Source of the DNA: Campylobacteraceae bacterium | Lineage (GTDB): Bacteria; Campylobacterota; Campylobacteria; Campylobacterales; Sulfurospirillaceae | DNA length: 14,200 nt | Direction of reading: 5' to 3' | NCBI GenBank assembly: GCA_019162915.1 | Contig: JAFLKZ010000124.1 | Location: 3,303-17,502, forward strand | Shown here: positions 1 to 7,095 of the stretch, piece by piece | Position numbering within the stretch: the first letter of the stretch is position 1 | How the letters are laid out: every line of letters starts with the position of its first letter | Made by a program: the position numbers and the translations under genes | The notes under the pieces: generated by a model | Told to the model about the DNA's origin: nothing | What the model saw: only the letters and a program-made list of their open reading frames with translations | Database searches by the model: none

Positions 1-1772
1 GAAAACTCATCTCGTTGCATAGCATAGCGCATAGAATTTTCAAAATTCAAACGCTGTTGTGCTTTTTCAAGTAACTCTTGGGTGAAAAATTGATATCTAC
101 CTTTTCCCTTACTTTTAGCATCATACATAGCACTATCTGCATTTTTTATCATATCGGCAACGCTTTTAGCATCATCAGGATAAAAAGATATTCCAATGCT
201 AGCACTGGTGCTTAAAGTATAATTATCTATCACAATAGGATTTTTAACGCTATTTATAACTTCTAAACTCATGGCTATAACAGCATTGTTTTCATCATTA
301 CACTCAATTAAAATGACAAATTCATCGCCACCGACTCTTGCTAAAAAAGCTTTATCTTGGGTGATATTTTTAAGCCTAAACGCAATAATAAATAGTAATT
401 TATCACCAATAGGATGACCAAGTGCATCGTTAATATCTTTAAATCTATCTAAATCTGCAATAATCATAGCAACACGGGTTTTATTTTTTTGCGCTAATAT
501 AATTAAATCAGAAAGAATTTCTTGTGACTTAATACGATTAGGAAGTCCCGTGAGCTGATCATAATAGGCTAAAGATTCTATCTTATTTTTAGACTCGATA
601 ATATCTGTAATATCAAGTTTAATAGCTAAAAATCCTTCTAAATTATCGTGTAAAACGATAGGAGATATAGAAACTTTTTCATAGTAAATCGTGCCATCTT
701 TTTTTTGGTTAACCAACTCACCTTCCCACTTTTGACCGCTTTCTAGCTTTCTATTCATATCAAAATAGATATCTTCTTTAGTTTTTCCAGACTTTAAAAT
801 ACTAGGAGTTTTTCCTACTACTTCATTAAAAGAATAACCGCTAATCTGCTCAAAAGCTTCATTTACATACGTTATCAACCTTTTTGCATCTGTAATAACA
901 ATGGAATTATCACTATTTTCAACTGCTTTGCGAAATCGCATAAGAACTTGTTTGTTGTATTTGTCTGCGCGATATGTCACCACGAGAACTATTAAAAAAC
1001 AAAAAATAAGAAAAAATAGCGTATAAGAGATGAGTCGTTCTTTTTGGATGGAGTTTTCAAAAAATACTACCAAGGCAAAACGAAACTCATTCAGATTTAC
1101 TTCTAAAGTGCTTTTTTTATTTTCAAGGGTAATAGTATTTATTTTTTTCAAATGTTCAGAGGCTGAAACAGAATGTTCTAAAAAAACAATTAATTCATTA
1201 TCAACTAAATTATTGGTTTCAACTAGATTTTTAAGCGTTTTAATATTGGTATAAAAAGTATTCAAAAGGTCTAGCCCGCTATAAGTAGATTTTGTAAAAT
1301 CACTAACTATGACATTGACGACTTGACTAATGGGACTAAAATAGTACCTTTTGTTGATATTTGCTTGGCGAACATGAAGTTCGTTAAACGCATCAATTAA
1401 GGCATTATTGTGAACATTGAATTCTTTTAATAACAAAACTTTCTCATCAAAATCTTCAGTAATTTTTTTAAATTTAGGTGATATTTCTTCATTTTTAGAA
1501 TGAATATTTTCTCGAATTAAAAAATGCATTCGATTGTTTAGGTCTTCAATTTTTTCTTCAATATAATGGATATCGAGTCTTTGAAGCTTTTTACCGATCA
1601 GTGTATCAAATTCATTGTTAAGCGATTTTAGATTTTCTACTGCTTCAATGATGGCAAAATTGTTTTTTGTTCTTGTATTAATATTTGAGGTGTAGGTAAG
1701 AACTCCAAAAATAGAGACGAACAAAAAGAAGAATATCCAATAGGCTATATCTATCTTTTTCAATTTCAACAC
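1..1772 (-). CDS. Membrane PAS-GGDEF(-EAL) cyclic-di-GMP protein, 3' end cut off by the window
   Basis: I read about 590 residues. Visible order: membrane segment (residues ~9-27), an all-helical presumed periplasmic region (~30-245), second membrane segment (~249-268), PAS (~278-400), and GGDEF, whose motif GGDEF is intact at 481-485 inside ARVGGDEFVIL. The last residues, RLNFENSMRYAMQRDEF, are the usual lead-in to an EAL domain, so the whole protein is probably GGDEF-EAL. The helical region contains LLLKEFNVHNNALIDAF, which resembles the DAHL family of helical sensor domains; this is tentative. No RxxD inhibitory site stands before GGDEF, so product inhibition by c-di-GMP looks absent. The role would be making c-di-GMP (two GTP to one) and perhaps degrading it at the inner membrane. 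There is no ATG start. GTG at 1772 or TTG at 1769 follow an AGGTGG-like ribosome-binding site. The neighbouring gene downstream of its promoter side has the same domain classes but a different N-terminus. Confidence 0.9.
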   Translation of the reverse strand, partial: MLKLKKIDIAYWIFFFLFVSIFGVLTYTSNINTRTKNNFAIIEAVENLKSLNNEFDTLIGKKLQRLDIHYIEEKIEDLNNRMHFLIRENIHSKNEEISPKFKKITEDFDEKVLLLKEFNVHNNALIDAFNELHVRQANINKRYYFSPISQVVNVIVSDFTKSTYSGLDLLNTFYTNIKTLKNLVETNNLVDNELIVFLEHSVSASEHLKKINTITLENKKSTLEVNLNEFRFALVVFFENSIQKERLISYTLFFLIFCFLIVLVVTYRADKYNKQVLMRFRKAVENSDNSIVITDAKRLITYVNEAFEQISGYSFNEVVGKTPSILKSGKTKEDIYFDMNRKLESGQKWEGELVNQKKDGTIYYEKVSISPIVLHDNLEGFLAIKLDITDIIESKNKIESLAYYDQLTGLPNRIKSQEILSDLIILAQKNKTRVAMIIADLDRFKDINDALGHPIGDKLLFIIAFRLKNITQDKAFLARVGGDEFVILIECNDENNAVIAMSLEVINSVKNPIVIDNYTLSTSASIGISFYPDDAKSVADMIKNADSAMYDAKSKGKGRYQFFTQELLEKAQQRLNFENSMRYAMQRDEF

Positions 1773-1836
1773 AAACCACCTAACCTTAAAAAATATTACA
1801 TTATGAAAAGATTGTACATTTTATTTGCTGAAAAAA

Positions 1837-3735
1837 TTACTTTTTTTTAGCAAATTGAGCAAAAGAATCTGCATTCATGGGCTTTGCAAAAAGATAGCCT
1901 TGTGCTGTATCACATCCATTTTCTAACAAAAATATTCTTTGCTCTTCCGTTTCAACACCCTCTGCTAAAACTTGTAATTCTAAATTTTTAGCTAATGCAA
2001 TGATAACCTTAGAAATGGCAATATCATCATTATCATAAGGCAAATCTTTGATAAATGCTCTATCTATTTTGAGTTTATTGATAGGAAGTTGCTTGAGATA
2101 ACTTAGTGATGAATATCCTGTACCAAAATCATCAATTGAAACACTAAAGCCTAAATTTCTAAGCTTTAAAAGTGTTACTTGAGAAGATTTTGCATCTTTC
2201 ATAATGGCACTTTCAGTCACTTCTAGTTCTATTTTTCTAGCATCTACTCCCACTTCTTGAAGAATAGATTCAAAAAGTGTCACAAAGTCTTCCTCTTCTA
2301 TTTGCACGCCTGAAATATTAATTGCCATTTTTCCATCAAATAGTCCTGATGCACTCCACTCTTTCATCTGTACTAATGCTTTTTTAAATATTATCTCGCC
2401 CATTGGAATCATCAGCCTATTCGCTTCTGCTCTAGGAATAAAATCATTAGGGGGGATTAATCCTTTGATGGGATCAAGCCAGCGTACAAGAGCTTCAACA
2501 CCTACAATGGCTCCTGTTTTTAAGTCAATTTGAGGCTGATAATGTAAGGTAAACTCGTCATTTTCAATGGCTCTTTTCATCTCATTGTCCATCTTTGTAG
2601 ATTTAAAAATGACATCACTCATATCTTGCGTGTAAAACTTATATCTGTTTTTACCACTATTTTTTGCTGCATACATCGCTGTGTCTGCATTTTTAAATAA
2701 TGCTTCAAAATTGTCACCATCATGAGGAAAAAGTGCAATGCCAACACTTACTCCAAGGCTGATTTTTTCATTTCCCACATCAAAAGGCTTTTCGATACTA
2801 TGTGCTAGATCTTTACACAACTCTTCTACATGTAAACTATCCGATGTGAGTATTACAAACTCGTCTCCACCAACTCTTGCGATAAAATCAGAATCGTTAA
2901 GAACATTTTTAAATCGCAAAGCAACATCTTGAATAACTTTGTCACCTACTGAATGACCATAAACATCATTGATATTTTTAAAATAATCCAAGTCTAAAAA
3001 TAAAAAAGCCAAACTCATTTTATTTTTAATGGCTTCTTCTAAAAATTCTTCTAATTTTGTCTTCAAAAATATACGGTTTGGTAACTTTGTCAAAGCATCA
3101 TTGAGTGCTAAAAAAGTTATCTTTTCATTAGCTTTTTTTCGAAAACTTATATTTTTATGGGTGCCCGCAAGTCGTAAAGGTTTATTCGTTATTTCGTCTT
3201 TTTCTACCACGGCTCCTGAGCCTTCTATCCAAACCCAATGCCCATCTTTATGCTTCATTCGAAACTCTATCACATAAGGTAAAAAATCAAATATCGCTTT
3301 TTGAATCGCTCTTTGCGTCACCATTTTATCCTCAGGATGTATCAACTCCGACCAATCACTCACTTTATCTTGGATATCCATGCGACTAAGTCCTAAAAAC
3401 TCCAGCCATTTATCATTGACGACATGCTTGTTGTTAACATAATCCCAATCCCAATATCCAAGATTAGCCCCTTGTATCACAAATTTTAGTCGTTGTTCAT
3501 TTTCTTGAAGTTTTTTCTGAACTTTATAAATAGCGAAAATATTTGATTTTATAAGTAAAAATAGCAGTAAAGAGGTAACAAAAATAAAAAATATTCCCTT
3601 ATATGTTTGAATAGTCGTTAACCTAGCAACGTCTTGTACAAAATATTCTAACAGTGCATCAGAAAATAAAATCCAACAAAGGGAAAAGACAAAATAGACT
3701 AAAACGATGCGCAAAGCACCTATAAACGATCTCAC
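1837..3735 (-). CDS. Membrane PAS-GGDEF-EAL bifunctional-type cyclic-di-GMP enzyme
   Basis: A 632-residue protein. Two membrane segments (~7-25 and ~47-63) flank a short loop. The second begins after QTYKGIFFIFVTSLLLF, a conserved two-helix module seen in front of many PAS/GGDEF proteins. Then come PAS with PAC (~83-200), GGDEF (motif at 289-293, ARVGGDEFVIL) and EAL (motif at 414-416, EALVRW). The EAL catalytic set is present: the EVTES glutamate, DDFGTGYSS from 535, KLKID lysine and the AEGVET glutamate at 592. Both halves therefore look active, for synthesis and hydrolysis of c-di-GMP to pGpG. No RxxD inhibitory site precedes GGDEF. Start: a TTG at 3750 opens the frame but has no ribosome-binding site. 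GTG at 3735 has AAGAGG six bases upstream and fits the membrane segment, so I choose it. The gene is divergent from the 239-residue gene. Which activity dominates cannot be told from sequence. Confidence 0.93.
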   Translation of the reverse strand: MRSFIGALRIVLVYFVFSLCWILFSDALLEYFVQDVARLTTIQTYKGIFFIFVTSLLLFLLIKSNIFAIYKVQKKLQENEQRLKFVIQGANLGYWDWDYVNNKHVVNDKWLEFLGLSRMDIQDKVSDWSELIHPEDKMVTQRAIQKAIFDFLPYVIEFRMKHKDGHWVWIEGSGAVVEKDEITNKPLRLAGTHKNISFRKKANEKITFLALNDALTKLPNRIFLKTKLEEFLEEAIKNKMSLAFLFLDLDYFKNINDVYGHSVGDKVIQDVALRFKNVLNDSDFIARVGGDEFVILTSDSLHVEELCKDLAHSIEKPFDVGNEKISLGVSVGIALFPHDGDNFEALFKNADTAMYAAKNSGKNRYKFYTQDMSDVIFKSTKMDNEMKRAIENDEFTLHYQPQIDLKTGAIVGVEALVRWLDPIKGLIPPNDFIPRAEANRLMIPMGEIIFKKALVQMKEWSASGLFDGKMAINISGVQIEEEDFVTLFESILQEVGVDARKIELEVTESAIMKDAKSSQVTLLKLRNLGFSVSIDDFGTGYSSLSYLKQLPINKLKIDRAFIKDLPYDNDDIAISKVIIALAKNLELQVLAEGVETEEQRIFLLENGCDTAQGYLFAKPMNADSFAQFAKKK

Positions 3736-3741
3736 AGAACA

Positions 3742-3790
3742 CCTCTTCAAAAATATTTTTTATTTATAGCTATTTCACAGCCCTATTATA
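3742..3790 (-). promoter_or_regulatory. Candidate promoter and ribosome-binding site of the GGDEF-EAL gene
   Basis: On the minus strand a perfect TATAAT lies at 3785-3790, which would start a transcript near 3778 with a leader of about 40 bases. The ribosome-binding sequence AAGAGG at 3742-3747 sits six bases before GTG at 3735. I see no convincing -35 box, which is common in Campylobacterota housekeeping promoters. Inference from sequence only. Confidence 0.45.
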
Positions 3791-3800
3791 GTAAAATAAT

Positions 3801-3829
3801 TTAATTATATCGACAACAAGGACGAAAAA
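3801..3829 (+). promoter_or_regulatory. Candidate -10 region and Shine-Dalgarno of the 239-residue gene
   Basis: A TTATAT at 3805-3810 could be the -10 box, and AAGGA at 3818-3822 precedes the ATG at 3830 by seven bases. The ribosome-binding site is convincing; the promoter is weak. The gap is shared with the divergent GGDEF-EAL promoter. Confidence 0.35.
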
Positions 3830-4549
3830 ATGCAAGCTTTTGGTAAGTTTACATGTAAGAAAAAATTGGTTTATAGAACAGAAACATACTTCTACATCAA
3901 TGCAAAAGACAAAACTCTCTCACTCGAAGAGTTTGAAGAAATGGTGGCGGAAAAACATAATTTTATCGCAGGGACTATCGTGTTATTTCATCCAGGAAGT
4001 TCTGCTCCTAAAGGATTTGATGCTACAAAATCGCTACTTGACCAAAATTATGACTTTACACAAACTTATGTAGAACTAAATTTAGATAAAACACTACTTG
4101 CCTTTGATGGACTTCTTAAGGCGTATGAAGGAAGACTTATCGAGATAAAAACTTTGTTTAACTACAATGAAGCCAATCTCAAAAGAAAAAATGCTATTGA
4201 AAAATTCAATACTGATCTCATGGGTTCAAAAGTAAATTTTGATGCAGATAATTACAATTTTTCTAAAAAAACTCTTTTTTATGGAAACTTTGTCTTTTTT
4301 GCATGGGGAGATAAATTTACAAAAGAGAGTTTTGAACATATTTATGCCTATGCTAGTGGTATTTTGAAAGCAGCTTCAACGCAAGTTAAAAATATTGCAT
4401 TTATCCACAATCCTGAACAAAGTGCCGAAGAAGCATCACTATCCCTCCAATTTGGACACCCACTTTTTAGTGATGAACTCAAAAATGCTGTTCCAAAAGC
4501 TATCAAAAAAGCCTTTAAAACAAATCCTCCGCAAAGCGTAGCATGGTAA
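3830..4549 (+). CDS. Unrecognised 239-residue cytoplasmic protein
   Basis: I do not recognise the family. The protein starts MQAFGKFTCKKKLVYRTETY and has no signal peptide or membrane segment. It has one cysteine near the start (residue 9), a charged helical stretch in the middle (around EGRLIEIKTLFNYNEANLKRK) and an aromatic-rich strand-like patch, LFYGNFVFFAWGD, near residues 147-159. The C-terminus is lysine-rich and ends NPPQSVAW. Codon use and AT content match the neighbours, so recent transfer is not evident. The start is well supported by AAGGA seven bases upstream. It lies directly before tatB but is separated from it by a possible terminator and 65 bases, so it may be its own unit. 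It is probably a real, conserved gene because the frame is long and clean. Confidence 0.85.
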   Translation: MQAFGKFTCKKKLVYRTETYFYINAKDKTLSLEEFEEMVAEKHNFIAGTIVLFHPGSSAPKGFDATKSLLDQNYDFTQTYVELNLDKTLLAFDGLLKAYEGRLIEIKTLFNYNEANLKRKNAIEKFNTDLMGSKVNFDADNYNFSKKTLFYGNFVFFAWGDKFTKESFEHIYAYASGILKAASTQVKNIAFIHNPEQSAEEASLSLQFGHPLFSDELKNAVPKAIKKAFKTNPPQSVAW

Positions 4550-4558
4550 GCTTTTTTT
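4533..4558 (+). terminator. Weak candidate terminator after the 239-residue gene
   Basis: AAAGC at 4533-4537 can pair with GCTTT at 4550-4554, across a 12-base loop that contains the stop codon region. It runs into a series of seven T ending at 4558. The stem is only five pairs, so this is a weak call. Confidence 0.3.
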
Positions 4559-4572
4559 GATAAAAGTTAAGA

Positions 4573-4614
4573 TAAAATCAATATTTTGAAAAATCACTCT
4601 TAGGCGGTAAATAT
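4573..4614 (+). promoter_or_regulatory. Candidate promoter and ribosome-binding site of tatB-tatC-queA
   Basis: TAAAAT at 4573-4578 is a plausible -10 box giving a leader of roughly 30 bases. AGGCGG at 4602-4607 is an acceptable ribosome-binding site for the ATG at 4615. No -35 box is evident. Confidence 0.35.
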
Positions 4615-5013
4615 ATGTTTGGTATGGATATGGGCGAAATTCTCGTTATTGCTATTGTTGCGATTATATTTTTGGGTCCAGACAAACTTCCTGAAGCGAT
4701 GGTCAAAATAGCTAAATTTTTTAGAACTTTTAAAAATAGTATTAATGATGTAAAAAACTCTTTTGAACAAGAATTAAAAATTCAAGAACTTAAAGAAGAG
4801 GCACTTGTGTATAAAAAAAGGCTTGATGAAGCGGCTACAAGTGCTCGAAAAGTTATCACATTTGATGAGCTTGAAGAGATAAAAAGCTCTACACAAGGGG
4901 TTAATGATTCGCTAAGAGAGATAGAACACAGTATTTCTGCTCCCCTAGAAACAAAACCAGATATCGCCATCACAGAAATAAAGCCTGATGTTAAAAAAGA
5001 GGAAAAAGTATAA
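4615..5013 (+). CDS. tatB: Sec-independent protein translocase subunit TatB
   Basis: A 132-residue TatA/B-family protein, part of the TatBC receptor that recognises twin-arginine signal peptides of folded proteins at the inner membrane. It begins MFGMDMGEILVIAIVAIIFL. One membrane helix spans ~8-20 with the polar glutamate at residue 8. The GP hinge is at 21-22 (FLGPDKLPE), followed by a basic amphipathic helix (~24-45) and then a long charged, coiled-coil-like tail. Length and tail favour TatB over TatA, as does the position immediately before tatC. The stop codon overlaps the tatC ATG by one base (TAATG), so the two are translationally coupled. A separate tatA would be expected elsewhere in the genome. 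Confidence 0.93.
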   Translation: MFGMDMGEILVIAIVAIIFLGPDKLPEAMVKIAKFFRTFKNSINDVKNSFEQELKIQELKEEALVYKKRLDEAATSARKVITFDELEEIKSSTQGVNDSLREIEHSISAPLETKPDIAITEIKPDVKKEEKV

Positions 5014-5777
5014 TGTTTGATGAGTTAAAACCCCATTTAGGAGAACTTAGAAAAAGACTTGGTATTTCTGTTGCTATCATTATTCTCATGTTTCTTATCT
5101 GCTTTTCTTTTTGGCAACCTATCCTTGCATGGATGATAGCACCCCTTAAAGCAGTTTTGCCAGAAGGCAGTAATGTTATCTTTACGGGTGTACAAGAACC
5201 ATTTTTTACAGCGATGAAAGTTGCATTTTTTACAGGTTTTGTAGCCTCTTTACCCGTTATTTTTTGGCAGTTTTGGCTTTTTGTTGCTCCTGGTTTATAT
5301 GACAATGAAAAAAGATTGGTTATTCCTTTTGTAAGTGCTGCTACACTTATGTTTTTAATGGGTGCCGCATTTTGTTACTACGCCGTTGTTCCTTTGGCCT
5401 TTGCTTTTTTAATTGGTTTTGGTAGTGCTCTTTTTACTGCCCTTCCAAGTATTGGAGAATATGTAGGCTTTTTCACTAAAATCATCGTTGGGTTTGGTCT
5501 TTCATTTGAAATGCCCGTTGTTATCTTTTTCTTTGCAAAATTAGGACTCGTTGATGACAAAGCACTAAAAGATTTCTTTAGATATGCGATTGTTATTATA
5601 TTTGTTGTTGCCGCCATTTTAACACCGCCTGATATTCTTTCTCAGTTTCTTATGGCTGCTCCTTTGACTATTTTATATGGTGTTTCAATCCTAGTAGCAA
5701 AAGCTGTTAATCCTTATATTCCGCCTGAGGTTGATGAAGAAGCAACAGACAATGAAGAAACTAAAAAAGAGGATTAA
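5013..5777 (+). CDS. tatC: Sec-independent protein translocase subunit TatC
   Basis: A 254-residue integral membrane protein, the core of the twin-arginine signal-peptide receptor. Six hydrophobic segments are visible at roughly 18-37, 68-90, 104-126, 151-174, 188-205 and 207-226. Conserved marks are HLGELRKRL at the N-terminus (Glu11), FVAPGLYDNEKR (Glu99), FGLSFEMPVV (Glu166) and TPPDILSQ before the last helix. These correspond to the signal-peptide-binding glutamates and loop motifs of the family. The C-terminal tail is acidic and lysine-rich (EETKKED). It overlaps tatB by one base. Its stop codon TAA lies three bases before, and in the same reading frame as, the presumed start of queA, which makes the junction unusual. 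Confidence 0.97.
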   Translation: MFDELKPHLGELRKRLGISVAIIILMFLICFSFWQPILAWMIAPLKAVLPEGSNVIFTGVQEPFFTAMKVAFFTGFVASLPVIFWQFWLFVAPGLYDNEKRLVIPFVSAATLMFLMGAAFCYYAVVPLAFAFLIGFGSALFTALPSIGEYVGFFTKIIVGFGLSFEMPVVIFFFAKLGLVDDKALKDFFRYAIVIIFVVAAILTPPDILSQFLMAAPLTILYGVSILVAKAVNPYIPPEVDEEATDNEETKKED

Positions 5778-5783
5778 TCCATC
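5768..5783 (+). promoter_or_regulatory. Ribosome-binding site and non-standard ATC start of queA
   Basis: AGAGGA at 5768-5773 lies inside the last codons of tatC. Seven bases later stands ATC at 5781, at the exact spot where family alignments expect the QueA initiator (followed by N-P-L-L-K). No ATG, GTG or TTG occurs in this frame from the tatC stop to 5877. Confidence 0.55.
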
Positions 5784-6800
5784 AATCCTCTTTTAAAATC
5801 TACTTACGATTATTATCTACCCAGTGAGCTTATAGCAACTCATCCCATCGAACCACGAGATGAGGCAAGGCTACTTGTGTATGATAGAACAACAGACACG
5901 ATACACCATGCTATTTTTAAAAATCTTTTTGATTTTTTACCGCAAGAAACTACTGTTGTTTTAAATGATACTAAGGTTATCAAAGCTCGTTTTTTTGGGA
6001 AAAAAGAAAGTGGTGGAGAGATTGAATTTTTGCTCAACTCACCTTTGCCCGAAAATCTTTACTCTGTCTATATTAGAGGTCGTGTTAAAGAAGGTATGAT
6101 TATCCATTTTGAACAAAATCTCAGTGCTAAAATTGAAAAACTCAATGTTGATGGAACGAGAGTTGTTTCTTTCTTTGAAAATCAAAATCCTATTGGAACC
6201 CAAGCACTCTTTGCTATTCTTGAACTTATAGGGCATATTCCCCTTCCTCCTTACATCAAAAGAGAAGATACTAAAGAAGATATACAAGATTATCAAAGTG
6301 TTTTTGCAAAAGAAAAAGGTGCCGTTGCGGCACCTACTGCTTCTTTACATTTTACAGACACTATGTTTGAAACACTCAAACATAAATATGAAACGCATTT
6401 TCTAACATTGCATGTAGGCGCTGGAACTTTTAAACCTGTAGACGCTGAGGATATACGAGATCACGTCATGCATTCTGAACTCTATAGCATACCAGAGTCT
6501 ACATGTAAAGCCATTAATGAAAACAAAAATATTCTTGCAGTGGGAACAACCGTGACTCGAACCATAGAATATTTTAAAAGAGAAAAAAAATCTTTTGGGG
6601 AATGCAATCTTTTTTTACATCCTGAAAATAAACCTATCAGAGTAAATCATCTTTTGACCAACTTTCATCTTCCAAAATCTACACTCATTATGTTAGTAGC
6701 TTCGTTTGTGGGAATTGAAAAAACTTTGAAGTTATATGAAGAAGCCGTAAAAGAAAATTATCGATTTTTCTCCTACGGTGATGCGATGTTAATTATATAG
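5781..6800 (+). CDS. queA: S-adenosylmethionine:tRNA ribosyltransferase-isomerase QueA
   Basis: QueA moves the ribose of S-adenosylmethionine onto 7-aminomethyl-7-deazaguanine in tRNA, making epoxyqueuosine at wobble position 34 of the GUN tRNAs. Family marks are VLNDTKVIKARFFG, GEIEFLL, HVGAGTFKPV, MHSELYSIPE, AVGTTVTRTIE and TNFHLPKSTLIMLV. Read from ATC at 5781 the protein is 339 residues, the usual family length, and includes the conserved N-terminus YDYYLPSELIATHPIEPRDEARLL. The only standard start, GTG at 5877 (codon 33), would remove that conserved block and has no good ribosome-binding site. I therefore place the start at 5781 as a non-canonical ATC. Readthrough of the in-phase tatC stop or a base error are alternatives. 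It is probably in one operon with tatBC. Function is secure; the start is not. Confidence 0.93.
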   Translation: MNPLLKSTYDYYLPSELIATHPIEPRDEARLLVYDRTTDTIHHAIFKNLFDFLPQETTVVLNDTKVIKARFFGKKESGGEIEFLLNSPLPENLYSVYIRGRVKEGMIIHFEQNLSAKIEKLNVDGTRVVSFFENQNPIGTQALFAILELIGHIPLPPYIKREDTKEDIQDYQSVFAKEKGAVAAPTASLHFTDTMFETLKHKYETHFLTLHVGAGTFKPVDAEDIRDHVMHSELYSIPESTCKAINENKNILAVGTTVTRTIEYFKREKKSFGECNLFLHPENKPIRVNHLLTNFHLPKSTLIMLVASFVGIEKTLKLYEEAVKENYRFFSYGDAMLII

Positions 6801-7014
6801 TTAAATCTAAAAGTGAGCCTAACATTTTATCTTGCGTTTTGACTGCTTCAACATTAGCATCAAGATTTTTTTGAATAACCATCTGATCTGTAAGTTCTTT
6901 ACTTAAATCTGTCTGTTTTGCATTTGCATCCGCATTGTTCATATTAGCAACACTACTAGCGCTTTTAAACATTTGATTGGACATTGACATCATGGAGTTA
7001 GCATTGACTTGCAT
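6793..7014 (-). CDS. Small Met/Asn-rich protein, possible flagellar or motility-related, 73 residues
   Basis: A real small gene: AAGGAG stands six bases before the ATG at 7014. The protein begins MQVNANSMMSMSNQMFKSAS, is rich in methionine (8) and asparagine (9), has no cysteine, signal peptide or membrane segment, and is probably helical. The C-terminal helix NLDANVEAVKTQDKMLGSLLDL recalls the terminal helix of flagellar rod and hook proteins (pattern AN...VKT.D.ML..LL.L). This is a weak likeness and the N-terminal rod motif is absent. A secreted or motility-associated accessory protein is possible but unproven. It ends tail-to-tail with queA, overlapping it by eight bases. It sits downstream of the binding-protein operon across a possible terminator, so it likely has its own promoter. 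Confidence 0.8.
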   Translation of the reverse strand: MQVNANSMMSMSNQMFKSASSVANMNNADANAKQTDLSKELTDQMVIQKNLDANVEAVKTQDKMLGSLLDLTI

Positions 7015-7020
7015 CGTAGC

Positions 7021-7045
7021 TCCTTAAAATTTATATAAAACTATA
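7021..7045 (-). promoter_or_regulatory. Candidate promoter and ribosome-binding site of the 73-residue gene
   Basis: On the minus strand TATAGT (7040-7045) is a possible -10 box, with AAGGAG just before the start codon. I see no FliA (sigma-28) or sigma-54 type element, so expression under a flagellar sigma factor is not supported by sequence. Confidence 0.3.
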
Positions 7046-7065
7046 CTCTTAATGGCTTAAGAAAA

Positions 7066-7095
7066 CTATAAAAACAATAGACTATTTTTTTATAG
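7066..7095 (-). terminator. AT-rich inverted repeat spanning the stop codon of the binding-protein gene
   Basis: On the minus strand CTATAAAAAAATAG (7082-7095) is followed after one base by CTATTGTTTTTATAG (7066-7080). The arms are complementary except for one bulged base, and a short TTTTC follows at 7061-7065. The left arm includes the last codons and stop of the solute-binding gene. It could end the kinase operon transcript, but it lacks a GC-rich stem. Confidence 0.4.

Noticed and set aside
1030..1254. Plus-strand 74-codon open frame
   Set aside because: It lies wholly opposite the PAS-GGDEF gene, has no ribosome-binding site or recognisable motif, and its composition is that of an antisense shadow.
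1827..1851. Inverted repeat GCTGAAAAAA...TTTTTTTTAGC as a terminator between the two GGDEF genes
   Set aside because: The stem is almost only A-T with mismatches, it overlaps the stop codon of the GGDEF-EAL gene, and no T-run follows on the minus strand.
1..3735. The two GGDEF genes as a recent tandem duplication
   Set aside because: Their sensor regions and membrane layout differ and the shared domains have clearly diverged, so only common family membership is supported.
5877..6800. queA starting at GTG 5877 as a 307-residue protein
   Set aside because: It drops a conserved N-terminal block encoded just upstream without a stop, and has no good ribosome-binding site.
5777..6800. queA as a pseudogene
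   Set aside because: Apart from the start codon the frame is intact and all family motifs are present, so decay is not indicated.
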